Under the pieces are notes generated by a model, which saw only the letters and a list, made by a program, of their open reading frames with translations, was not told where the DNA came from and searched no databases. The position numbers were made by a program, and so were the translations under genes. This document shows positions 1 to 4,716 of a stretch of 5,318 nucleotides of DNA, one piece after another (the first letter of the stretch is position 1; every line of letters starts with the position of its first letter). The DNA comes from Candidatus Saccharimonadota bacterium (GTDB lineage: Bacteria; Patescibacteriota; Saccharimonadia; UBA4664): NCBI GenBank assembly GCA_029288275.1, contig JARIHM010000177.1, positions 1 through 5,318 on the forward strand. The letters run 5' to 3'.

Positions 1-39
1 GTAAGATCGTCGGCTGCGTCAGATGTGTATAAGAGACAG
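1..39 (+). other. Illumina Nextera adapter left in the assembly
   Basis: Bases 21-39 are exactly the Tn5 mosaic end AGATGTGTATAAGAGACAG. Bases 7-20 match the Nextera read-1 adapter TCGTCGGCAGCGTC with one difference (T at 15 instead of A). Bases 1-6 (GTAAGA) fit the end of an i5 index that I remember as GCGTAAGA. Nothing before about position 40 belongs to the organism. The ATG at 23 and the peptide MCIRDR it encodes come from the adapter. Confidence 0.97.
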
Positions 40-40
40 G

Positions 41-1054
41 CTCAATGCCGGCAATGGCAACAAGATTATTGTGGGATCGGCCACAACCGACACCAACCAG
101 GTGCTGCTCCAAGTTGACTCATTTAGTACCTTTGCCGACACGGCTAGCTGCACCACCAGCACCAACCAGGGCGCCTTGTACTACAACACTTCCAGCAATG
201 CCGTGCGCGGTTGTATCAACGGCGGGTGGGAAGATCTGGTATCGACGGCCGGCCTGGGCATCATGCTGTTTGGCGTAGTGCCGGACAGCGGCTCCGGTTC
301 CGATCCGGGTGATCTCCCGGCGCTGAGCACTTCTGGCAAGAGCGGCCCGTGCAAAGTATCGGCCGCTACGGCGAGCACGGTAAACATTGAAGGCTGCACG
401 CTCTACTCCGGCGGCCGTAAGCGGGTGGTGGCTACGAACACAGCCTTTAGCGTACCGCTTAGCGGCACCAATATCTGGGTACATATTTGTATGAATAACG
501 TGGCCGGCAGCGAGAATGTTCCGCTGGCTACGGCTGCTACCACCGAAATCGGCTCTCTGCCGACATTCAATATCAACAACCCAGTGGTCTGCTTGGCTGA
601 TGTGAAGGTGAGTGGTACCACTATCCAAGCCGTCTACGACACCCGGCCATTTATTAGCTCAATGAAGGAGTTCGTCACGGCCTCTACGGCAGTGGGCAAT
701 GGCTGGATTGTTATCCCGAGCAGCGGCAACGTTGTTCCGCCTGGCACTCTGACGTCGGCCCAGTCAGTACGCGGGGTAGTGGTGGCTACGAATGGTTCCA
801 CCTCTACTACTACGCCCAACGCCATCATTGCGGTATCTGGCCCAACGGAAGTGAAAGCTACGGCTGGTTCGGTTGGGGCTATTGTTACCCAAGGCATTAC
901 CACCAATGGGTATGCTGTTACCGGCGGCGTCAATACCAATACTTATAGCCAGATGGGCTATACGCGCAAAGCCTTCCCGGCGACGGCTTGTACCACGACC
1001 CTGAGCGCAGCTAACTGTGATGACTCACTTTATTTCTTCATGAGTTTACGATGA
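41..1054 (+). CDS. Patescibacteria-type surface/fibre-like protein, C-terminal part (5' truncated)
   Basis: About 337 residues of genuine coding sequence; the N-terminus is lost at the contig end, and the apparent ATG at 23 is adapter. The protein is rich in Thr, Ser, Gly, Ala and Val, with few charged residues, which suits a secreted beta-rich surface or fibre protein. Near nt 170-240 there is a GALYYNTSSN...GC..GGWEDL module. I remember very similar modules (GxYYNxxxxxFRCxxxGxWxxC) near the ends of large exported CPR proteins. At about nt 700-930 a Val/Gly-rich stretch (GVVVATNGS, IIAVSGPTEVKA, GAIVTQGITTNGYAV) resembles beta-modules of tail-fibre or decoration-like proteins; this is a weak analogy. 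Paired cysteines near the end (ACTTTLSAANCDD) could form a disulfide outside the cell. It ends in TGA, overlapping the next gene's ATG. Coding status is firm; surface location is inferred and function unknown. Confidence 0.85.
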   Translation, partial: LNAGNGNKIIVGSATTDTNQVLLQVDSFSTFADTASCTTSTNQGALYYNTSSNAVRGCINGGWEDLVSTAGLGIMLFGVVPDSGSGSDPGDLPALSTSGKSGPCKVSAATASTVNIEGCTLYSGGRKRVVATNTAFSVPLSGTNIWVHICMNNVAGSENVPLATAATTEIGSLPTFNINNPVVCLADVKVSGTTIQAVYDTRPFISSMKEFVTASTAVGNGWIVIPSSGNVVPPGTLTSAQSVRGVVVATNGSTSTTTPNAIIAVSGPTEVKATAGSVGAIVTQGITTNGYAVTGGVNTNTYSQMGYTRKAFPATACTTTLSAANCDDSLYFFMSLR

Positions 1055-1563
1055 TGAGACAACGACTGAATCAACCAATTTGGTGGACCATCGGCGGGGC
1101 AGCGGCAGTGGGGCTGGTGCTGGCCAGTATTCTTGTGCTGTTGCGGCCACGGTCGCCCCTCCCAGCGCACGTCCGGCAACAGCTGAATTTTGCGCTCGTA
1201 TATCCGGCCCCGGCTACTCAATATGCGATTGATCAGCAGACTATTACCTACAACAGCCAGGCTAAGGCGCTCACGTTTACCACTGCCGGGCCGTCCGGTA
1301 CTTTGGTATTCAGCGAGCAGGCCACGCCGGACGCCTTTACCGACGCCCCGGATTATTTCCAAAAGCTCACCGAGAAGCTGCATGATTATGAAGATTTTGA
1401 TAGTGCGATGGGCCACGTAGCGCTGACCCGGCCCGATGAGCTTAATGGAGCGCAGTCCGCGGTTGTAAATGGCAATGGCACTCTACTCTTTATTCATCCT
1501 AGCCACGACCTGAGTACCGATGACTGGCGCAAACTCATTAGTAATTTACAGGTCGCCAAGTAG
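1051..1563 (+). CDS. Membrane-anchored small hypothetical protein (Saccharibacteria-like)
   Basis: 170 residues. A short basic N-terminus (MMRQRLNQ) is followed by one hydrophobic helix at about residues 10-31, then R-P-R, so the remaining roughly 135 residues probably lie outside the cytoplasm with the N-terminus inside. There is no lipobox or LPxTG. The soluble part reads as a small alpha/beta domain (FALVYPAP, LVFSEQATPDAF, HDYEDFDSA, GTLLFIHPSHDLSTDDWRKLI). I remember similarly built proteins, with one TM helix then a YP...Y.ID......G..LVFS pattern, as common unnamed proteins in Saccharibacteria; this is unverified. The start codon at 1051 shares ATGA with the upstream stop. A second ATG at 1054 would give TGATG and is equally possible. 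There is no good SD site, so translation is probably coupled to the upstream surface-protein gene. Function unknown. Confidence 0.82.
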   Translation: MMRQRLNQPIWWTIGGAAAVGLVLASILVLLRPRSPLPAHVRQQLNFALVYPAPATQYAIDQQTITYNSQAKALTFTTAGPSGTLVFSEQATPDAFTDAPDYFQKLTEKLHDYEDFDSAMGHVALTRPDELNGAQSAVVNGNGTLLFIHPSHDLSTDDWRKLISNLQVAK

Positions 1564-1602
1564 ACCTACCGTATCAGGTAGTATCCAACCACAAGCAGCA
1601 TT

Positions 1603-1611
1603 TGGTATAAT
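1603..1611 (+). promoter_or_regulatory. Extended -10 promoter for parAB
   Basis: TGGTATAAT is a perfect TGn extended -10 plus TATAAT (hexamer at 1606-1611). The place for a -35, about 17 bp upstream (near 1583-1588, ATCCAA), is poor, as expected of an extended -10 promoter. Transcription would start near 1618, leaving a leader of about 27 nt before the parA GTG. A small dyad, CTACC (1566-1570) / GGTAG (1577-1581), lies just upstream and might be an operator, but it is too short to be sure. Confidence 0.7.
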
Positions 1612-1644
1612 GGCTCTACAGTAGTGAGGGTCGAGTAAGCGCTC

Positions 1645-2403
1645 GTGACAAAGATTATCGCGATTGCGAATCAGAAGGGTGGGGTCGGCAAGACCACCAC
1701 CACCATTAACCTGGGGGCCTATTTGGCCGGCGGCAAGCGTCGTGTACTCATTGTGGACCTCGATCCGCAAGGGAATACCTCCAGTGGGCTGGGGATTGTA
1801 AAGGACGAACTATCAGGCGATCTGTACGATGTGCTGATCGAGGGTACTCCGGCGGCGGCTGTGGCTCGGCCTACCGCCGTGGACGGCTTGAGCGTGCTGC
1901 CGGCCTCCAATGTGCTAGCCGCCGCCGAGGTTGAGCTGGTAAGCCATGCGCGGCGTGAGTTTACGCTGCGCGACGCACTCACCGACCTGCCGTACGATTA
2001 TGTGCTCATTGACTGCCCGCCCAGCCTGGGTATTCTCACGGTAAACGGCTTGGTGGCCGCTCATGAGCTGATTATTCCGGTGCAGGCTGAATTTTATGCA
2101 CTTGAGGGGTTGGGCCAGCTCGTGCAGACGGTGCAGCGAGTGCGCAAAGGTCTCAACCCCAATCTGGGCCTGTTGGGTGTGCTCGTCACGATGCATAATG
2201 GCCGTACCAGCCTGAGTACTCAGGTACATGAGGAAGTGAAACGCCATTTTCCCGATAAAGTTTTTGAGACCGTGATCCCGCGCAATGTCCGTCTGGCCGA
2301 AGCCCCGAGCTTTGGCAAGCCCATTCTGCACTATGATAAGTGGAGCAAAGGCGCGCGCAGCTACAAAGCACTAGCCAAAGAAGTGATGGAGAGGAGCAAA
2401 TAA
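1645..2403 (+). CDS. parA: Chromosome partitioning ATPase ParA (Soj)
   Basis: 252 residues, the usual length for a chromosomal Soj/ParA without an N-terminal DNA-binding domain. The deviant Walker A box KGGVGKTT is at residues 11-18, with the signature lysine K11. The A' motif VDLDPQGN is at 37-44 (catalytic Asp40) and the Walker B-like YVLIDCPPSLG at 119-129. The RNVRLAEAPSFGKPI segment at 213-227 is typical of Soj. In known members, ATP drives dimerisation and non-specific DNA binding, and ParB stimulates hydrolysis, which moves or positions the origin region. The start is GTG. An in-frame TAA lies three codons upstream (1636-1638), and the N-terminus TKIIAIANQKGG aligns with the family, so this start is secure. 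The SD site is weak (GAGGG at 1626-1630, far from the start). The gene is co-transcribed with parB, whose ATG overlaps the parA stop. Confidence 0.97.
   Translation: MTKIIAIANQKGGVGKTTTTINLGAYLAGGKRRVLIVDLDPQGNTSSGLGIVKDELSGDLYDVLIEGTPAAAVARPTAVDGLSVLPASNVLAAAEVELVSHARREFTLRDALTDLPYDYVLIDCPPSLGILTVNGLVAAHELIIPVQAEFYALEGLGQLVQTVQRVRKGLNPNLGLLGVLVTMHNGRTSLSTQVHEEVKRHFPDKVFETVIPRNVRLAEAPSFGKPILHYDKWSKGARSYKALAKEVMERSK
2388..2396 (+). promoter_or_regulatory. Ribosome binding site deciding the parB start
   Basis: GGAGAGGAG inside the last codons of parA sits six bases before ATG 2403. It fixes the parB start there rather than at the upstream in-frame start at 2340, which lies wholly inside parA. 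Confidence 0.85.
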
Positions 2404-3305
2404 TGGCAGACAAGAAACGAGGGCTCGGACGCGGCTTTGACGCCCTTATCCCCACGCAGCTGGTGGAGGATGAATTTGATGTGACGGCTCCGGTGGACGC
2501 CAAGACGGGCGAGCGTACCTCTTCGGACACCTTACGTGAGGTCGACCCGGCGCTGGTTGATCCTAATCCGCACCAGCCACGCACTACCTTCAATGAGGCT
2601 GAGCTAGGTTCTATGGCTGACAGTGTGCGAGCGCATGGAATTCTGCAGCCTCTCGTGGTGACACAGGTGGGTGGCCGCTATGAGCTGATCGCGGGTGAGC
2701 GGCGGTTGCGGGCTGCCAAACTAGCAGGGCTGGCCACGGTGCCGGTGATTGTGCGCAGCTTTGACGAACAGCAAAAGATGGAGCTGGCGCTGATCGAGAA
2801 TATTCAGCGCGCTGATCTCAACCCGATTGAGACCGCCACGGCCTACCGCAAGCTGATGGACCAGTTCAACCTGACCTACGACGCCATCGGTAAGCGGGTG
2901 GGCAAGGACCGCTCCACCGTAGCCAACACCGTGCGGCTGCTTGGCCTACCGCTCGAGGCCAAGCGGGCGCTCGTGGACGGCACCCTGACCGAAGGTCACG
3001 CTCGCGTTATTTTGAGCGTGCTCGAGACTGAAAAGCAGATTGAACTCCTTGGTTTTATTCTCAAGAACGGCTGGACTGTGCGCCAGGCCGAAGAGTTTGC
3101 GCGGGTCTTTAAGACCGCTACTGGCACCAAAGAAAAGGCTGCGGCGCGCATTGCCCAAACTAACAACCTCACCCGTACGCTCGGCGACTACTTGGGCACC
3201 AAGGTAAGCCAGGTGACTACGGCCAAGGGCGGCAAGCTTATCATCGAATATTATTCCGAAGAAGAGCTCGATCGGATTTATCAGGCCATTAAGCACGAGG
3301 GGTAA
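2403..3305 (+). CDS. parB: Centromere-binding CTPase ParB (Spo0J)
   Basis: 300 residues, typical length. RGLGRGFDALIP at 6-17 is the conserved N-terminal segment through which ParB stimulates the ParA ATPase. The ParB/Srx-type CTP-binding core follows: NPHQPR (55-60), GERRLRA (98-104, CTP phosphate contact) and ENIQRADLNPIE (132-143). A helix-turn-helix at about 158-183 (YDAIGKRVGKDRSTVANTVRLLGLP) should bind parS. The C-terminal region, about 255-300 (KLIIEYYSEEELDRIYQAI), fits the dimerisation domain. All key motifs are intact. Known family members load at parS, switch to a CTP-dependent sliding clamp and recruit ParA and SMC. The ATG overlaps the parA stop (TAATG), showing translational coupling. 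No parS-like TGTTTCACGTGAAACA was found in the window, and no clear terminator follows before the inverted repeat begins 24 bases later. Confidence 0.97.
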   Translation: MADKKRGLGRGFDALIPTQLVEDEFDVTAPVDAKTGERTSSDTLREVDPALVDPNPHQPRTTFNEAELGSMADSVRAHGILQPLVVTQVGGRYELIAGERRLRAAKLAGLATVPVIVRSFDEQQKMELALIENIQRADLNPIETATAYRKLMDQFNLTYDAIGKRVGKDRSTVANTVRLLGLPLEAKRALVDGTLTEGHARVILSVLETEKQIELLGFILKNGWTVRQAEEFARVFKTATGTKEKAAARIAQTNNLTRTLGDYLGTKVSQVTTAKGGKLIIEYYSEEELDRIYQAIKHEG

Positions 3306-3329
3306 TCGCCCATCGGCTTCAGCTGGTAG

Positions 3330-3413
3330 ATTTTGCTTCGCTGTCACGAACTGGCTACCTTCTCTTCTTCGAACCTCGCTGCTGGTCCGCGTGATTACCG
3401 CCGCAAAACTACT
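3330..3413 (+). repeat. Inverted repeat, left arm
   Basis: Matches the reverse complement of 5235-5318 at 78 of 84 positions without gaps. Bases 3330-3373 are a perfect 44-bp match. The six differences are at 3374, 3388, 3395, 3398, 3400 and 3402. With a one-base gap the similarity runs on to TTGCGC at 3417-3422 (partner 5225-5230). It starts 24 bases after the parB stop and ends just before the promoter of gene A. Confidence 0.95.
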
Positions 3414-3415
3414 AG

Positions 3416-3510
3416 CTTGCGCCGAGCTTTTGGCGTCTCATTGACGAAATCGACCGGCCTCTGTAATGTAGACCGTGGTTTAGAAACCGATACTCCGAGG
3501 GGCTATTGTG
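3416..3510 (+). repeat. Promoter-leader direct repeat, copy 1
   Basis: The stretch from CTTGCGC to the gene A GTG is similar to 4075-4167 ahead of gene C. Shared blocks in the same order and nearly the same spacing are CTTGCGC, GGCG, ATTGACG, CTGTAATGTAG, ACTCC.AGG and the GTG start. Small hairpins precede the -35 in both copies (here CGCCGA/TTGGCG around GCTT, 3420-3435, with one G-U pair). Confidence 0.85.
3441..3469 (+). promoter_or_regulatory. Promoter of operon 1 (genes A-B)
   Basis: -35 TTGACG at 3441-3446. The -10 is either TGTAAT (3462-3467, 15-bp spacer, five of six to consensus) or TAATGT (3464-3469, 17-bp spacer). The same TTGACG-N15-TGTAATGTAG arrangement recurs at 4099-4129, so selection or recent duplication has kept it. 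The leader to the GTG start is about 35 nt. Confidence 0.7.
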
Positions 3511-3753
3511 GCATCATTGGAGCAGAATCAGGCGCGAGCTGAAGGGCTCATGAAGCGGTACGGTCATACACCTAGTGCGGTGTGGATTGACAACAGTCAT
3601 GACGTTCAAAATCCAGCCTGGGACAATCATTGTACCCAGTGTGACCGGCATGTCCTGATCGAACTGCCCGAAGGCAGGGTGACGTTCTCTAGGGGATTTA
3701 AGCAACCTTGTGCTGGCGCTGCGGCGCCTGTCCGTGCCAAGGCCAGTTGCTAA
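3508..3753 (+). CDS. Gene A: zinc-ribbon-like Cys mini-protein with terminal Cys
   Basis: 81 residues, family not recognised. A charged helix-prone N-terminus (about 1-18) leads to YGHT (18-21) and W26, then W38, the pair C42-T-Q-C45, a beta-prone stretch (VLIELPEGRVTF), FKQPC with C68, and a basic tail ending K-A-S-C81 at the carboxyl end. The order His20, CxxC, Cys is what a small metal-binding (probably zinc) fold would need; this is inferred. The LG of the GHxLGxW motif is replaced here (GHTPSAVW). The start is GTG with GAGGGG at 3497-3502. It is first in operon 1, 22 bases before gene B. Its closest relative in the window is gene C, the first gene of operon 2: both have LP(E/D)G and an identical FKQPCAG. 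There is no signal peptide or membrane segment, so it is probably cytoplasmic. Function unknown. Confidence 0.85.
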   Translation: MASLEQNQARAEGLMKRYGHTPSAVWIDNSHDVQNPAWDNHCTQCDRHVLIELPEGRVTFSRGFKQPCAGAAAPVRAKASC

Positions 3754-3763
3754 ATCTATCTCC

Positions 3764-3769
3764 AAGGAG
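3764..3769 (+). promoter_or_regulatory. Ribosome binding site deciding the gene B start
   Basis: AAGGAG six bases before ATG 3776 chooses that start over the longer reading frame from 3710, which lies inside gene A. It forms the arm of TCTCC-AA-GGAGA (3759-3770). Confidence 0.85.
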
Positions 3770-3775
3770 ACCTTC

Positions 3776-4018
3776 ATGTCTAGCAGTGCACCTAGCTCGG
3801 CCCGGCAGAGGGCAGCAGCGCGTGATGCAAAGGATTTTGAGCATACGCTTGGTCGCCGTTGGGCGCGCGATGCTAACGACGACTGGAAGAATTCCTGCAC
3901 CCAGTGCGGCCGAAGTATATACATTACTCTGGACGAAGAGATCATCCAGTTTGGCGAAGGGTTCAATCGGTCGTGCAGTAGGATGATGGCCAAGCCGCGC
4001 GCGAAGTCTCTGTGCTAG
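3776..4018 (+). CDS. Gene B: zinc-ribbon-like Cys mini-protein with terminal Cys
   Basis: 80 residues, paralogue of A, C, D and E. The N-terminus is Ser/Ala/Arg-rich (about 1-20), then FEHTLGRRW (21-29, with Glu for the usual Gly before His23), W37, the pair C41-T-Q-C44-G, a beta-prone stretch (IYITLDEEIIQF), FNRSC with C67, and a basic tail ending K-S-L-C80. The spacing C44 to C67 (22 residues between) equals that in A, C and both halves of E, and the 12-residue gap from the third Cys to the terminal Cys equals that in A and E. It is the last gene of operon 1, followed 20 bases later by a terminator. No hydrophobic segment. Metal binding is inferred from the H/CxxC/C pattern; the role is unknown. 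Confidence 0.88.
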   Translation: MSSSAPSSARQRAAARDAKDFEHTLGRRWARDANDDWKNSCTQCGRSIYITLDEEIIQFGEGFNRSCSRMMAKPRAKSLC

Positions 4019-4038
4019 CTGCCCAAAGTCTGGGGTTG

Positions 4039-4076
4039 GGGCCTTCTCCGTTCAAAACGGAGGAGGCCCGTTCTCT
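4039..4076 (+). terminator. Rho-independent terminator of operon 1
   Basis: A 12-bp stem, GGGCCTTCTCCG (4039-4050) with CGGAGGAGGCCC (4058-4069), holds one G-U pair and a 7-base loop. A modest T-containing tail (GTTCTCTT) follows. It lies 20 bases after gene B and before the second promoter. The stem base GGGCCT/AGGCCC is the same as in the operon 2 terminator. Confidence 0.85.
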
Positions 4077-4167
4077 TGCGCGGAATCTCGGCGCTTAATT
4101 GACGTGATCATCCGTCAGCTGTAATGTAGGCTACGGCCTAAAACAGACACTCCAAGGAGTTACCGTG
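4075..4167 (+). repeat. Promoter-leader direct repeat, copy 2
   Basis: Second copy of the region at 3416-3510, running from CTTGCGC just after the terminator to the gene C GTG. Together with the A/C protein similarity, it shows that the operon head was duplicated as a unit. A small dyad, GCGC (4078-4081) / GCGC (4091-4094), precedes the -35. Confidence 0.85.
4099..4127 (+). promoter_or_regulatory. Promoter of operon 2 (genes C-D-E)
   Basis: -35 TTGACG at 4099-4104. The -10 is TGTAAT (4120-4125, 15-bp spacer) or TAATGT (4122-4127, 17-bp spacer). The element and spacing are the same as in the operon 1 promoter, while the spacer sequence itself differs. Confidence 0.7.
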
Positions 4168-4422
4168 GCTCAAGTGAGAACGCTGGCTGCAGGCAAGGCT
4201 AAGGTCAGGGAGGAGGCGAATAAGTTCGGCCATGCTCTGGGTGTATGGCATGACAAGACTGCCGACCCGGTGGACCCGCACTGGAATAGCCGTTGCACTC
4301 TATGCTCCGAGAGCGCTGCTGTCGCTCTACCCGACGGCGACTGTTCGTATTCGTCTCGCTTTAAGCAGCCGTGTGCCGGATCTGAGGTCGCGCAACGCAC
4401 CGCCAAGCGGGGTAGCTGCTAG
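4165..4422 (+). CDS. Gene C: zinc-ribbon-like Cys mini-protein with terminal Cys
   Basis: 85 residues, first gene of operon 2 and closest to gene A. It has a Lys/Glu/Ala-rich helix-prone N-terminus (about 8-20), FGHALGVW (21-28), HW (39-40), the pair C44-T-L-C47, LPDG (55-58), an extra C60, FKQPC with C70, and a tail ending R-G-S-C85. The GHxLGxW motif is complete. It starts at GTG with AAGGAG (4154-4159) five bases away. That site lies in ACTCC-AA-GGAGT, so the SD is preceded by its own complement. The 32-base gap to gene D has no promoter. No signal peptide or membrane segment. A metal-binding mini-domain is inferred; function unknown. Confidence 0.87.
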   Translation: MAQVRTLAAGKAKVREEANKFGHALGVWHDKTADPVDPHWNSRCTLCSESAAVALPDGDCSYSSRFKQPCAGSEVAQRTAKRGSC

Positions 4423-4454
4423 TTCTCCAAGCCTGTTTAGGAGGAGGGCCCGCT

Positions 4455-4691
4455 GTGGCTCGCAGCATCCCTAGCCCAATGCAAAGATCTGCCAATGCGA
4501 GGGCGCGCCGATTTGGCCATACCCTTGGTCCATGGGTGAACAAGACCGAGTATGGCCAACTTGTGGGCTGGGGGAATGCGTGCACTAAATGCAAGCAGCC
4601 CATAGCTGTTAGAGCAGATCGCCCTTCTTACATGTCGTTCTGGGAGCCGTTTGATCGGCCATGTACTAAAGCGGCTAAGGACACCTGCTGA
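4455..4691 (+). CDS. Gene D: zinc-ribbon-like Cys mini-protein with terminal Cys
   Basis: 78 residues, the shortest paralogue. It has an Arg/Ala-rich N-terminus (about 10-19), FGHTLGPW (20-27), W39, the pair C43-T-K-C46, a stretch diverged from the others (RADRPSYMSFWEPF), RPC with C70, and a short tail ending K-D-T-C78. The gap between the second and third Cys is 23 residues, not 22, and the final tail is only 7 residues between cysteines. The start is GTG with overlapping AGGAGG/GGAGGG (4439-4448). The stop is TGA, followed at once by an SD and the gene E ATG, so TGA is a real stop here and the standard bacterial code applies. Function unknown. Confidence 0.86.
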   Translation: MARSIPSPMQRSANARARRFGHTLGPWVNKTEYGQLVGWGNACTKCKQPIAVRADRPSYMSFWEPFDRPCTKAAKDTC

Positions 4692-4704
4692 AGTATTCCT
4701 CTAA

Positions 4705-4711
4705 AAGGAGG
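4705..4711 (+). promoter_or_regulatory. Ribosome binding site deciding the gene E start
   Basis: AAGGAGG lies five bases before ATG 4717, which is preferred over the in-frame TTG at 4714. CCTC at 4698-4701 can pair with GAGG at 4708-4711. Confidence 0.8.
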
Positions 4712-4716
4712 CGTTG

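Noticed and set aside
119..628. 169-residue minus-strand frame in the surface-protein gene
   Set aside because: No start signal or recognisable motif; the + strand frame runs unbroken across it and continues the exported-protein composition.
1566..1581. CTACC/GGTAG hairpin as a terminator for the upstream genes
   Set aside because: Only a 5-bp stem and no T-run; at most a weak operator for parA.
2340..2402. N-terminal extension of ParB by 21 residues
   Set aside because: It lies inside parA, is Gln/Ser-rich and unlike ParB, and the SD at 2388-2396 supports ATG 2403, which gives the normal RGLGRGFDALI beginning.
3333..3542. 69-residue + strand reading frame with a TTG start
   Set aside because: It spans the inverted repeat arm and the operon 1 promoter, has no SD, lacks the family's motifs and overlaps gene A.
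3514..3993. 159-residue minus-strand reading frame across genes A and B
   Set aside because: It lies opposite two genes with good SD sites and conserved motifs; it is a shadow of their codon pattern.
3416..4167. CRISPR-like or tandem short repeat array
   Set aside because: Only two copies, about 660 bases apart, each placed as the promoter/leader of a gene; there are no regular spacers.
4689..4716. Use of code 25 (UGA as glycine, as in Gracilibacteria), which would read through gene D
   Set aside because: The TGA is followed at once by AAGGAGG and an ATG, another in-frame TGA comes soon after, and the terminal-Cys pattern fits TGA as a stop.
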